From: a virus
Length of the DNA stretch: 44,113 nucleotides
Virus record (IMG/VR): IMGVR_UViG_3300018815_000428
Location: 1 to 44,113 of that record
Direction: 5' to 3' (one strand)
How positions within the stretch are numbered: position 1 is the first letter of the stretch; the number at the start of each line of letters is the position of its first letter. Shown here piece by piece: positions 23,421 to 30,420 of this stretch. A program made the translations under genes and the position numbers. The notes below the pieces were generated by a model that did not search any database, was not told where the DNA came from, and saw only the letters and a program-made list of their open reading frames with translations.

Positions 23421-23451
23421 AAAAAGCCCGCGGGGCGAACCAGCGGGCTTT
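23421..23451 (-). terminator. strong terminator at end of early lytic operon
   Basis: AAAGCCCGC (23423-23431) and GCGGGCTTT (23443-23451) form a 9-bp stem; TTTTTCGTTT follows in the minus direction. It lies between the putative antiterminator gene and the tRNA-like element and late genes, the place where a Q-type antiterminator would act. Confidence 0.8.
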
Positions 23452-23584
23452 AAAAATTCAGGGCGAGTTGTGCCATCAGCATCTACCGCAGTCGCTACAG
23501 GCGATGGCCAGGCTGTGGCTGCGGGCATCCGGCAGAACTTCGAGGCGCGAGAGAATCAGCATTCTCTGCGGCCCTCTACCGCAA

Positions 23585-24256
23585 TCATACACGGCCAGCG
23601 GCTGGGTGCAAGCGTTTCTTGATCGATTGGCGTGCGCGGTGCACACAGTCATCCATGAAGTTCGCCAGCCTGCGCCCCGCATCCCCGTGCGGAATCCGTA
23701 ACTTTCCCGTGGCTCCGCAGGGCTTGCACTGCTTGCTCGAAAGGCGGCCGGTGTCAGGTATCACTTCGAACTTGCGGCCGTGGCAGGCGTGGCAGTTGGG
23801 GGCCAGCCACCAGCGCAGCAGGGCCCCGGCCACCTGCTCGGCGTCTTCCACCTTCCACTTCAGGAGCTGCAGGGTCAGCTGCTCGCGGACGACTGGCATG
23901 GTCTTCAAGTGCGACATCAGCAGTTTGGCCTGCTGCTGGTTGTGCTCGGCGGCCAGCTTCTCGGCCTTGGCCCGGGCGGCTGCCGGGGTCTGCGGCGGCT
24001 TCTGGGTGTCGGCGGGCCGCTGTTGGGCGGCACGGCTGAAGTCCGCCCCGGCTGCTGGCCGCAGGTGCTCGGCGCCGTCCCACTCGGTGTGCAGGCGCAG
24101 CAGTGCGGCCCCGATGCGGCTGGGCGACCAGCCTGCGGCGATCAGCAGGTCCGTGTCTGAGCGCGGCGCGCCCTCGCGGGTGTCACAGCGCAGGTCAGAG
24201 CTGGCCGTTGCCGATGCGTAGCTTTCCTCAATGGTGCGGCGGTCGTCTTGGTACAT
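23585..24256 (-). CDS. putative late antiterminator / zinc-ribbon regulator
   Basis: 223 residues. The C-terminal third carries a DnaJ-like double CxxC ribbon, CHACHGRKFEV...CKPCGATGKLRIP (about 154-190), followed by a basic helix (RRLANFMDDCVHRARQSIKKRL). An Ala/Gln-rich linker precedes it, and the N-terminus contains LLIAAGWSPSRIGAALLRLHTEWD. Zinc ribbons of this type occur in Q-like antiterminators of some lambdoid phages. It is the last early gene, just before a terminator and the late region, which is where Q lies. The functional call is inference from that. Confidence 0.5.
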   Translation of the reverse strand: MYQDDRRTIEESYASATASSDLRCDTREGAPRSDTDLLIAAGWSPSRIGAALLRLHTEWDGAEHLRPAAGADFSRAAQQRPADTQKPPQTPAAARAKAEKLAAEHNQQQAKLLMSHLKTMPVVREQLTLQLLKWKVEDAEQVAGALLRWWLAPNCHACHGRKFEVIPDTGRLSSKQCKPCGATGKLRIPHGDAGRRLANFMDDCVHRARQSIKKRLHPAAGRV

Positions 24257-24266
24257 GTTCTCCCTT

Positions 24267-24521
24267 TCAGTTCATCCAAATCGTGTGCAGCGCTGGCCGC
24301 AGGCGGATCGCCCGGGCCACGGTGGTTTCAACGGGCGCGGCTTGCTCAGGCTTTGCAGGTGGTGGTTGCTCGGCCTGGACTGGCTGCCGGTCGTAGTCCG
24401 TGAACCGGTGAAGGTTGGCGCACTCGACGCGCCGGGCAACGGCCCCGGTCTGGCGGCGGCGGGTTTCCAGGACTTCGGTCCATGCGCCGCAGACTGGGCA
24501 GGGTGGCGGCTGGTAAGTCAC
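24267..24521 (-). CDS. NrdR-like zinc-ribbon protein
   Basis: 84 residues from a GTG at 24521 with AGGAG 7 nt upstream. The first 45 residues (CPVCGAWTEVLETRRR...RRVECANLHRFTDYD) match the zinc ribbon at the start of NrdR, the ribonucleotide reductase repressor: CPxCG, the TR..GxxRRxEC block and RFT. The last Cys is replaced by His, and the ATP-cone domain of NrdR is missing. The rest is Pro/Ala-rich. It may bind DNA or RNA; whether it touches nucleotide metabolism is unknown. Overlaps its upstream neighbour by 4 bp. Confidence 0.65.
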   Translation of the reverse strand: MTYQPPPCPVCGAWTEVLETRRRQTGAVARRVECANLHRFTDYDRQPVQAEQPPPAKPEQAAPVETTVARAIRLRPALHTIWMN

Positions 24522-24973
24522 GTTGGTGCTCCTGCAGTCTTGGGCCAAACACCCTTGGCCTGAATCCGGCGCTGGGTGTCGGCCACCCACGCGGGCTCGA
24601 TCAGGCGGCGGGCCTCCTTGCTGAACAGCGCGCCCTGGTCGAAAAGGCTGTGGCATCCGCGCTGGCCCGGGCGGTCGGAGCACAAGGGGAAGGTCTGCAG
24701 GTCGCAGGCCTTGGTGCCCATGCCTTTCCCAGCGTTGGCGTGCGCGGCCTGGCTGTAGCCCCAGATGCCGCAGGCCTTGCACGGCAGCTGGGCCACCAGG
24801 CGCAGGTAGGCCTTGCAGCGGATGGGCTCCACCTTCGGCACCGGGGCTGGGGCGGTGGCCACCGGCTGCGGCGCGCGGAATGCGCCGGGCGTCACGGCGG
24901 GCATGCTGCGCACGCGGTCTGGGTCGCGCTGCTCGCGGCGGGGCGCGCGGGGGCGGAAGCCGGTTCTTTTCAT
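24518..24973 (-). CDS. HNH-like nuclease of the DUF968/Ref type
   Basis: 151 residues. A basic, Pro/Arg-rich tail (about 1-50) precedes a compact domain: CKACGIWGYSQAAHANAGKGMGTKACD, then FPLCSDRPGQRGCHSLFDQG. The C-x2-C pair, the AAHAN histidine, KGMG-K and PLC...CH spacing match the zinc-bound HNH nucleases found in phage ninB/ninG-like slots, including RecA-dependent Ref. It probably processes recombination intermediates with RusA next to it. It starts with ATG at 24973 overlapping the upstream stop. Confidence 0.7.
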   Translation of the reverse strand: MKRTGFRPRAPRREQRDPDRVRSMPAVTPGAFRAPQPVATAPAPVPKVEPIRCKAYLRLVAQLPCKACGIWGYSQAAHANAGKGMGTKACDLQTFPLCSDRPGQRGCHSLFDQGALFSKEARRLIEPAWVADTQRRIQAKGVWPKTAGAPT

Positions 24974-25422
24974 GCCCAGCCCTCCACGATCATCTCCATC
25001 AGGTGGTCGGCCATCTCGCGCGGCATCGTCGGCAAGATGACCTGCAGCACTCCGTCCAGGGCGGCGCTGTAGAAAGCCTCGAAAGCGTCCTGGTCCATGG
25101 CGTCGTAGCTGACGCTGTGCAGCACCGGCACGATTTCGCCCGTGCGCGGGTCGGGAACCGGGTCGAAGTAGCCTGCGGCCAGCTTCACCGCCACCAGCGC
25201 CTTTTCGGGCGTGTTGTAGGTTTCGCTGTTCTCGGCCACCAGCTGCAGCAGCGCGAACATCTTGCGGTGGTGGGCTCCGTTACGCGGCCGGCTCCACTCC
25301 ATCCGCAGCCAGGTGCCGGGCTTCATGGTTTCCAGGCGGCGTTTGAACTTGGCCCATGCGTCCTGATCAGCGGGCGTGCTGCCGACCAGGCCCTTGGGGG
25401 ACTTGATGAGCATGGCTTTCAC
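24970..25422 (-). CDS. DUF1367-like phage protein
   Basis: 150 residues from a GTG at 25422 that overlaps the RusA stop as GTGA, with GGAGG 7 nt before it. The central part (MEWSRPRNGAHHRKMFALLQLVAENSE) and the following KLAAGYFDP block are the pattern I associate with DUF1367 proteins, which sit among replication and recombination genes of lambdoid phages and are of unknown function. The N-terminal half also recalls NinB-type proteins. Confidence 0.65.
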   Translation of the reverse strand: MKAMLIKSPKGLVGSTPADQDAWAKFKRRLETMKPGTWLRMEWSRPRNGAHHRKMFALLQLVAENSETYNTPEKALVAVKLAAGYFDPVPDPRTGEIVPVLHSVSYDAMDQDAFEAFYSAALDGVLQVILPTMPREMADHLMEMIVEGWA

Positions 25423-25766
25423 GCTGTGACCTCCACGCGCACGAATCCGCCGATCTCGTCGGACCGGTCGATCTCCAGCTTCCAATGGCGGTCATCCACC
25501 CCCAGCACGTCGGCGAGCCCATCCAGGCCAGACTTCATCCGGGCCAGCAGGTTGTCCAGGTCGTAGGCCCGGCGCGTCGGCGGCACGAACACCAGGGAGA
25601 CGTGCAGCTTCTTCGCATAGGAGCGGGACGCGCCCTGCTGGCGGGCGGTGAGGGCGCAGGCGTGGCGGTAGGCCTTCTTGGCGCGCGAGAGCGAGGACCA
25701 GTGCTGGCGGGTGTTTGGGCTCAGGGCCGTGGGCGGCCATGGGAGCGTGAGGTGCAGCGTGGTCAT
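25419..25766 (-). CDS. rusA: Holliday junction resolvase RusA
   Basis: 115 residues, the usual RusA length. It opens LPWPPTALSPNTRQHW, the family start, and carries the catalytic acids in YDLDNLLARMKSGLDGL (Asp69, Asp71), Lys78 and the Asp pair 91-92 in GVDD, matching the three Asp and one Lys of E. coli RusA. It resolves four-way junctions made during phage recombination and replication and could trim branched DNA before packaging. ATGA-type overlaps on both sides place it in one operon. Confidence 0.95.
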   Translation of the reverse strand: MTTLHLTLPWPPTALSPNTRQHWSSLSRAKKAYRHACALTARQQGASRSYAKKLHVSLVFVPPTRRAYDLDNLLARMKSGLDGLADVLGVDDRHWKLEIDRSDEIGGFVRVEVTA

Positions 25767-26035
25767 GCCTCCACAACCTCACAGCTGGGCACCGGCAGCC
25801 AGGACAGGGTTTCATCCCGGGCGTCTTCGCCTGGGTCGCGGATGGGGCGAAGTTTGCTATCCATACACCCAGTGAATTCGCCCTTCTCAACCGGGCCAAA
25901 GTCCCCAATGGCATAGCTATGCACGCGAACGCGCCATGCCCCACGGAATAGAGCGTGAGGCTCTACAACATCAACCAGTACTCCGGCGTTTTGCCCTCGG
26001 ACAACCACCGCCAAATCTCCAGGTTTGCAATTCAT
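25763..26035 (-). CDS. conserved small phage protein, SH3-like beta fold predicted
   Basis: 90 residues from the ATG at 26035 (AAGGAG 8 nt upstream). MNCKPGDLAVVVRGQNAGVLVDVVEP opens a KOW/SH3-like barrel pattern; the rest is beta-rich and acidic. It overlaps RusA by 4 bp. Similar short proteins accompany replication genes in Betaproteobacterial prophages; function unknown. Confidence 0.6.
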   Translation of the reverse strand: MNCKPGDLAVVVRGQNAGVLVDVVEPHALFRGAWRVRVHSYAIGDFGPVEKGEFTGCMDSKLRPIRDPGEDARDETLSWLPVPSCEVVEA

Positions 26036-26036
26036 T

Positions 26037-26180
26037 TCAACCACTCCTTGGCCGTGAGGCCGACAACTTCCCCACCCAGGCCACGCGCGCGGCCACGCGG
26101 CCAAAGGGCTGGGCACCGATGACTACGGCGGGGTGCAGTGTGACGCGGCCACAGCGGGCGCAGTGGAGCTTCTGCGGCAT
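26037..26180 (-). CDS. tiny zinc-finger-like protein
   Basis: 47 residues, start ATG at 26180 one base after the helicase stop, with GGAGG 9 nt upstream; the stop is one base before the next start. It begins MPQKLHCARCGRVTLHPAVVIG with one CxxC pair; the second pair seen in comparable phage peptides is absent and the C-terminus is basic. Either a one-ended zinc knuckle or a version whose second Cys pair was lost. Confidence 0.55.
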   Translation of the reverse strand: MPQKLHCARCGRVTLHPAVVIGAQPFGRVAARVAWVGKLSASRPRSG

Positions 26181-26181
26181 G

Positions 26182-27147
26182 TCAGCAGTCCTCCGGGTGG
26201 CGGTACATGATCAAAGGCTCGTCGCCGGGCCCGCCCACGTACTGCATCGACTGACGGTCAAACCACAGACCAATGGAGCCCTCCCACTCGCCGTTGCGCT
26301 GCTTGTCGCAGATAAGCAGGGCGTCAGGCTCCTTGTCCTCGACGGGCTTGCCTTCGTCGCGCTTCTTTTCCTTGGCCTTGTTGCGCCACACGCTGATCAC
26401 GTTGTCCACCTGATCGGTGATGGCGCCAGTGCCCTTGTAGTCGTACTTGCTGGGCTTGTGGTTCTCGTCGGCTGGCTTGCGGATGTGGTGCACCAGGTGG
26501 ATGTGGATGCCGTGGTCCCGCGCAATGGCGGTCAACTCGTCCACGAACATCTTCTGGCCGTTGTAGTCGTCCTCGCTGGCCACGCACTTCATGAGGCTGT
26601 CCACGAAGAAATGGGTGATGCCCTTCTCCTTCGCGCAGTAGCGCACCACGGCGGCCACCTGGGTTGCTGTGACGGTGCCCTGCTGGTCGTACAGCCACAG
26701 GCGGCCATTGGTCCACTCCTTGAATTCCTCGTAGACCTTGACCAATTCCAGCTTCGCTGCGGTGCTGCCAGCGAATGCCGGATCGTCGGCGTTGAATCCG
26801 GAATACTGGCGGCCCATGCGCTCCAAGGTCTTGGCAGGCTTCATCTCGAAGCTGGCAATGCACACCTTCTCGTCCTGCGCGATCAGGCTCAGGGCGATCT
26901 GGCCGGTAACCAGGCTCTTGCCGTTGCCGTTGGCACCACCCCACACGGTCACCTCTCCCTTGCGGAAGGCCACCATGTTGTGGGTCTTGCGCCAAGGCAT
27001 CAGCGCGCGGCGCTCCTTGATCGGGTTGTTGATGCGGTCGATCAGCTCTTGCACCCACTGCGATGCGGGCTTGACCTTCTGCTTTGCATCCGTCTCGCGC
27101 TCGTACTTCGCGAAGTCGATTTCGTCCTCGTAGATCACCTGGGCCAT
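26182..27147 (-). CDS. DnaB-type replicative helicase (RecA-fold domain)
   Basis: 321 residues. Walker A is GGANGNGKS at about 70-78, Walker B is HFFVDS at about 179-184, with a His-rich motif (HIHLVHHIRKP) near 215 as in DnaB motif H3, and a final Arg-rich region (CDKQRNGEWEG) that fits the arginine finger/H4 block. There is no DnaB N-terminal primase-binding domain; only about 50 residues precede the motor. This resembles stand-alone helicases of phage replication modules. The upstream initiator-like gene (27485-28201) would load it. Confidence 0.88.
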   Translation of the reverse strand: MAQVIYEDEIDFAKYERETDAKQKVKPASQWVQELIDRINNPIKERRALMPWRKTHNMVAFRKGEVTVWGGANGNGKSLVTGQIALSLIAQDEKVCIASFEMKPAKTLERMGRQYSGFNADDPAFAGSTAAKLELVKVYEEFKEWTNGRLWLYDQQGTVTATQVAAVVRYCAKEKGITHFFVDSLMKCVASEDDYNGQKMFVDELTAIARDHGIHIHLVHHIRKPADENHKPSKYDYKGTGAITDQVDNVISVWRNKAKEKKRDEGKPVEDKEPDALLICDKQRNGEWEGSIGLWFDRQSMQYVGGPGDEPLIMYRHPEDC

Positions 27148-27488
27148 GTCAAAACTCCTTGCGTGTCGGTGATGCGAACAACCGTCGATGACGGGCGGCC
27201 CAGCCAGTCCATCTTTTCGCGGTTGATCAGGTGGGTGGATGCGATGACGCGCTTGGCGTATTCGGCGCAGGCGGCGGCGATGCGCTCCACGCGCCCCGCG
27301 TCTTCCCCGGACACCATCACCTGCAGGCCGACCAGGAAACGCCAGTCCTGCTGCTCGGGCACGTCGCGGGCGGCCAGGGTGACGTGCGCCCCATCGTTGA
27401 GACAGGTGGCAGCGCAGTCATCCACCCACACGTAGCCCGGGGATTTCCCGTTGCGGCGCATGTTGAGGATTGCGTCCTGGCCAGTCAT
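27135..27488 (-). CDS. conserved hypothetical protein in replication module
   Basis: 117 residues from the ATG at 27488, overlapping the initiator gene by 4 bp and the helicase by 13 bp. Soluble, with an N-terminal GYVWVDDCAATCLNDG block and a helical centre (RIAAACAEYAKRVIAS). No catalytic motif recognised. The tight overlaps argue that it is translated with the replication proteins. Confidence 0.6.
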   Translation of the reverse strand: MTGQDAILNMRRNGKSPGYVWVDDCAATCLNDGAHVTLAARDVPEQQDWRFLVGLQVMVSGEDAGRVERIAAACAEYAKRVIASTHLINREKMDWLGRPSSTVVRITDTQGVLTWPR

Positions 27489-28201
27489 ACGAACGCTCCA
27501 AGGTCCTGCTGATGCGCCCTGCGTGCGCCGCCCTTGCCGCTGTCCTGCTCCTTGCCCAGCCAGCGGACGATGAATGCGTTCACGCCCCGGGCGGTCTTGC
27601 GGTTTGGCAGGTTGGCCAGGCTCCAAGCCCGCATCTCGCGCAGCTGCTGCTCAACATCGACAGCGGGGTAGGCCTGCTGCCACTCGGCGATCATCTCGGC
27701 CGTCACCGGGTACTCGGAGCTTTCCACCAGGGGGATGGAAACGACGGGCGGGGATGTCGGCGGGGAGTCGTCGCGGCGCGAGGGCTCATCGCCATCCTCT
27801 CCTTTCCCTTCCCTTCCTCTCCCTTCCGCAGCTGAATCCTCGCGAAGCTTCGCGAGCTTTCGCGATTTCGTGGGTGGTTCGGGCAGTTTCGAGGCGCTGG
27901 GCTTGTCGATCTTCTGGTGTTCGAGCCAGGCGCTGATCTGAACGTAGCTTGTGCCATCAACCTCGTAGCGGGCGATGCAGCCCTCGCTGGAAAGTTCGGC
28001 AAGCCACCCGTCAATCAGGTTCTTGGCGTCGTCGTCGTAGGGGTACAGAAGGCTCGCGAGCATTCGCGAATTGCCGCGAAGCCTTCCGGCGTCATCAGCA
28101 AGGGTCCATAGCAGAACGAAGCACAGGCGGGACTCGCGTGAGACGCGTCCCATACTCTCGGACTGGGGAAACTCGGGCTTGATAGTGCGGATACGGGCCA
28201 T
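27485..28201 (-). CDS. replication initiator-like winged-helix protein
   Basis: 238 residues from the ATG at 28201, which overlaps the upstream stop by one base; AAGGCGG precedes it. The N-terminus (MARIRTIKPEFPQSESMGRVSRESRLCFVLLWTLADDAGRLRG) is the typical start of phage winged-helix replication proteins. A charged linker (about 115-155) separates it from a C-terminal helical part, RGVNAFIVRWLGK. The layout is that of lambda O/DnaT-like loaders: origin binding at the N-terminus, helicase contact at the C-terminus. Some such phages keep the origin inside this gene; I saw no clear iterons. Confidence 0.8.
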   Translation of the reverse strand: MARIRTIKPEFPQSESMGRVSRESRLCFVLLWTLADDAGRLRGNSRMLASLLYPYDDDAKNLIDGWLAELSSEGCIARYEVDGTSYVQISAWLEHQKIDKPSASKLPEPPTKSRKLAKLREDSAAEGRGREGKGEDGDEPSRRDDSPPTSPPVVSIPLVESSEYPVTAEMIAEWQQAYPAVDVEQQLREMRAWSLANLPNRKTARGVNAFIVRWLGKEQDSGKGGARRAHQQDLGAFV

Positions 28202-28572
28202 CAGCACACCGCCTTTTCATATGGGTTGCTGGCATGCCATGGGTGCTCGCCGGTCGCCTCGTAGAGGGTGCGGTCTACCCATGCCAAGTTGTCACGGTGA
28301 TGGAAAAACAAGGCCGCAATCAGCTCAAGCGGAGCGCTGAAAAACTCACGGCAATGGTTTGGCCTGTATCGAGCGAGCATGTTGTGGATCTCGCGTTCCA
28401 CGCGCTCGGGCTGCTCGCATTCGAAGTAGCAGATGACCCAATAGGGCGAAGGCACGCCGGTGCCGCGCGAGATTTCCTCTGCTCGCTGCGTTGGGGAACG
28501 CTCGGTAAAGCCGACCTTGTACAGGCCTGGGAAAGACTCGTTCCCCAGGCAGTAGATGAAACCATAGCGCAT
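28201..28572 (-). CDS. GIY-YIG-like nuclease (T5orf172/MUG113 type)
   Basis: 123 residues. It begins MRYGFIYCLGN and continues GLYKVGFTERSPTQRAEEISRGTGVPSPYWV, the pattern of the T5orf172 branch of GIY-YIG nucleases (first Tyr, KVG, the Arg of QRAEEIS), and has the later Glu in ERVEREIH. Probably nicks DNA in recombination or acts against other DNA; the role is not established. One-base overlaps (TGATG) connect it to both neighbours. Confidence 0.75.
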   Translation of the reverse strand: MRYGFIYCLGNESFPGLYKVGFTERSPTQRAEEISRGTGVPSPYWVICYFECEQPERVEREIHNMLARYRPNHCREFFSAPLELIAALFFHHRDNLAWVDRTLYEATGEHPWHASNPYEKAVC

Positions 28573-28688
28573 CAGACCCCCAGCCGCTCTGCAATCGCCC
28601 GCATTGCTGCGTCGTATTGCTCAGGTGTTGCGCCAGGGTGCGCGGCGATCCATGCGCGTTTTGCGGCTTCGTAGGCTTGATAGCTCAT
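28572..28688 (-). CDS. 38-residue conserved phage peptide
   Basis: Starts with an ATG at 28688 overlapping the upstream stop as ATGA and ends with TGA overlapping the next ATG. Sequence begins MSYQAYEAAKRAWIAAHP and ends AIAERLGV: an amphipathic two-helix peptide with an AATPEQYDAAM-like turn, of a type I recall from other phages of this group. Function unknown. Confidence 0.6.
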   Translation of the reverse strand: MSYQAYEAAKRAWIAAHPGATPEQYDAAMRAIAERLGV

Positions 28689-28969
28689 ACCGCCTCCCAC
28701 ACCCGCGCACCACCACGGATCAGATCCATGCCGCCACGCTGCACGACCTGGACACGGCCAGCCCTGAGCAATTCTGGGAGGCGGCGGTCGATCTGCACCA
28801 CGGTCAATCCGGTGATGCTCTGCAGTTCGTGGGCGGTGGCTTGGCGGCCGTTGGCCAGAGCGGCCAGGATTCGGTCGCAGTGGTTGCCTGCGAACTTGAT
28901 AGCGCGCTCGGCTGCGAGAACGCTGGAGAGAGGGTCGCTGGCGCGAACCAGGTGCTGGGCTTGCATCAC
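28685..28969 (-). CDS. small winged-helix DNA-binding protein
   Basis: 94 residues. The central part (CDRILAALANGRQATAHELQSITGLTVVQIDRRLPELLRAGRVQVV) is a clear helix-turn-helix with wing, residues about 31-77. It probably acts as an early transcription regulator. Overlaps of 4 bp on both sides. Confidence 0.65.
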   Translation of the reverse strand: MMQAQHLVRASDPLSSVLAAERAIKFAGNHCDRILAALANGRQATAHELQSITGLTVVQIDRRLPELLRAGRVQVVQRGGMDLIRGGARVWEAV

Positions 28970-29208
28970 TTGGTGCCCCCTTTGCTGATCTTGCGGCGCT
29001 TCGCCACGCTGGCGGCGCTCTGCTCGCGCGATTCGATGGTGATAGCGCCAGCAGTGCGTGGCGACAGGCTCACCGTGCGTCGGCCGTTGCGATCCAAGGC
29101 CTGCTGCACATTGCCCTCAATGGGCGCGCGGCTGAGGTTGGTCTTGCGCGGTGCCTTGGAGGGCGCGGTGTCTTGCCCGCGTGGGCGGGCCATCTGGAAA
29201 GCATTCAT
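28966..29208 (-). CDS. small basic phage protein
   Basis: 80 residues, strongly basic, low complexity (RGQDTAPSKAPRKT and VAKRRKISKGG), no folded core evident; possibly a nucleic acid-binding peptide. Translationally coupled to both neighbours. No family recognised. Confidence 0.5.
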   Translation of the reverse strand: MNAFQMARPRGQDTAPSKAPRKTNLSRAPIEGNVQQALDRNGRRTVSLSPRTAGAITIESREQSAASVAKRRKISKGGTK

Positions 29209-29420
29209 GGGGTCACTCCCGCGTCATCCGACAGCAGCGGATTGCCCTGCAGGCAGCGAGCGACGACCATTGCTTCATGGCCCACTTTCACTACCTCTGC
29301 CGTCAGCACAGCTTCGATGTATGCGTGGCGCTCCAAGCCCTTTGCCATGGCGATGGCGTCAAGGGCTTGGAGCAGGTGGTTGGGGGCGAGCTGGCGCAGC
29401 TCGGACTTGTCTGCGGCCAT
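29205..29420 (-). CDS. small helical phage protein
   Basis: 71 residues, mainly helical (LAPNHLLQALDAIAMAKGLERHAYIEAVLTAEVVKVGHEAM). The pattern of a short N-terminal strand and two helices is compatible with a ribbon-helix-helix-like regulator, but no clear match. It lies third after the Cro-like gene. Confidence 0.5.
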   Translation of the reverse strand: MAADKSELRQLAPNHLLQALDAIAMAKGLERHAYIEAVLTAEVVKVGHEAMVVARCLQGNPLLSDDAGVTP

Positions 29421-29423
29421 GGG

Positions 29424-29699
29424 TTACGCGGCCTCTGTGGTGGGCTTGGCTTTGCGGTCGAACCACTCAAAGACCAGCTCCCAGAAGCCTTTTTTGTGCG
29501 GGAACTCAATGAACTGAGGCTGCGGCTCAGACAACTCGACTGCCTGGCCCTCAGCAGTGCGGTAAACATCGACATGGCTTGGGATTACCAGCACGGCGTA
29601 CTCTTCATTGACCTGCGAGTGCATGTACTCGCGCAGGTTGTCGAGGGCTTCAACGGCGATGGTGTGGCGCGGGCGAACTACGATCAAAGGTTTTGTCAT
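29424..29699 (-). CDS. small hypothetical early protein
   Basis: 91 residues, good ribosome site (GGAGG 9 nt upstream of the ATG at 29699). Begins MTKPLIVVRPRHTIAVEALDNLREYMHSQ, ends in a Trp-rich amphipathic helix (KKGFWELVFEWFDRK). No family recognised. It is the first minus-strand gene after the oppositely oriented gene at 29794-30030. Confidence 0.55.
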   Translation of the reverse strand: MTKPLIVVRPRHTIAVEALDNLREYMHSQVNEEYAVLVIPSHVDVYRTAEGQAVELSEPQPQFIEFPHKKGFWELVFEWFDRKAKPTTEAA

Positions 29700-29793
29700 T
29701 TACGCGGCCTCCTGCTGCTTTGGCTCTGGAAGATTGGTGGCCGGGGTTGCTCTACGATTGAGGTTCCCCAACTTCAAAAGAGAGGCCCCGGCC

Positions 29794-30030
29794 ATGAACG
29801 AAGAAATAGACGTGCTCAATGGGCACACCTTGGCGTTGTCAATGACGTTGAACGCGATCATTCAGACGCTCCCGGCGCTTGCTTGCGCTCAGGCAGCTCT
29901 GCACCTGAAGATTGCTCAGGAAGAAGCGCTTCAGGACGACGAGGAAACGCCACCTGCGGAAGCGCGAGCGCGGAATGCAGTTCTGGAGAACTACGTTGCG
30001 CTTTTTTCAGCCGCTGCAAAGAACGGCTGA
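29794..30030 (+). CDS. small acidic protein, encoded against the right operon
   Basis: 78 residues from the ATG at 29794 (GAGAGG 9 nt upstream). MNEEIDVLNGHTLALSMTLNAIIQTLPA opens two long helices; the C-terminal half is acidic and Ala-rich. It lies on the plus strand between the Cro-like gene and the rest of the right operon, so transcription from that operon's promoter would be antisense to it. A weaker minus-strand frame of 68 codons (29858-30064), starting inside the Cro-like stop, competes for the same DNA; I prefer the plus gene because of its start and composition. Confidence 0.55.
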   Translation: MNEEIDVLNGHTLALSMTLNAIIQTLPALACAQAALHLKIAQEEALQDDEETPPAEARARNAVLENYVALFSAAAKNG

Positions 30031-30056
30031 TACCCAGAACAATGCGGGAGGTCGCC

Positions 30057-30317
30057 TTATCCATGGGCGGCCTCCGAGTGCTTGGCTTTGCGGGCGGGCT
30101 TGGCCAGCTCGGGCCAAATCAGGTGCCAGTCGTCGGGGCGCAGGTCGCGGCGGGTGACGGCGCCTTTGGTTTGCTGCTCAATCGCCACGCAATGGGCGGC
30201 AGGAACACGGCGGTCTTCGTCTTTCCACTGGCTGACGGCGCCCTTGCTGACGCCCAGCACTGCCGCCAGTGCGGTTTGTGAGCCGATGATGTCGGCGGCT
30301 TTGTCGATCGGGTGCAT
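30057..30317 (-). CDS. Cro-like repressor (YdaS type)
   Basis: 86 residues. The first 55 (DKAADIIGSQTALAAVLGVSKGAVSQWKDEDRRVPAAHCVAIEQ) form a helix-turn-helix of the YdaS/Cro kind; RRDLRPDDWHLIWPEL follows, the usual C-terminal block. It starts 29 nt after the -10 box of the promoter at 30346-30375, diverges from the CI gene, and should be the first gene of lytic growth. The ATG has AGGA 6 nt upstream. Confidence 0.88.
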   Translation of the reverse strand: MHPIDKAADIIGSQTALAAVLGVSKGAVSQWKDEDRRVPAAHCVAIEQQTKGAVTRRDLRPDDWHLIWPELAKPARKAKHSEAAHG

Positions 30318-30331
30318 CGGTTGTCCTGTTC

Positions 30332-30407
30332 AGAATTTCGATACCAGTATAGAACTTCTGCACCCACAAGGTCAAGCATTTCAGTACCCAATTTGTTCAG
30401 ATGTTCT
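30332..30407. promoter_or_regulatory. candidate CI/Cro operators (three sites)
   Basis: Three 9-bp partial palindromes of the form AGAA-N-TTCT occur in the CI-Cro gap: AGAATTTCG (30332-30340), AGAACTTCT (30351-30359) and AGAACATCT on the minus strand (30399-30407). The middle one lies between the -35 and -10 boxes of the right promoter. Flanking TGTTCAGA repeats (30327-30334, 30394-30401) overlap the outer sites. Operator function is inferred. Confidence 0.5.
30346..30375 (-). promoter_or_regulatory. right early promoter (PR-like)
   Basis: In the minus strand TTGACC (30370-30375) is followed after 18 bp by TATACT (30346-30351), a near-consensus sigma-70 promoter with the Cro-like start about 30 nt downstream. 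Its spacer contains an operator-like palindrome, so repression by CI in the lysogen is expected. Confidence 0.8.
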
Positions 30408-30420
30408 TTACATTTCCTCC

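Noticed and set aside
23453-23584. Second tRNA or small gene between the terminator and the putative antiterminator gene
   Set aside because: No cloverleaf, no start with ribosome site; about 130 bp with nothing that can be supported.
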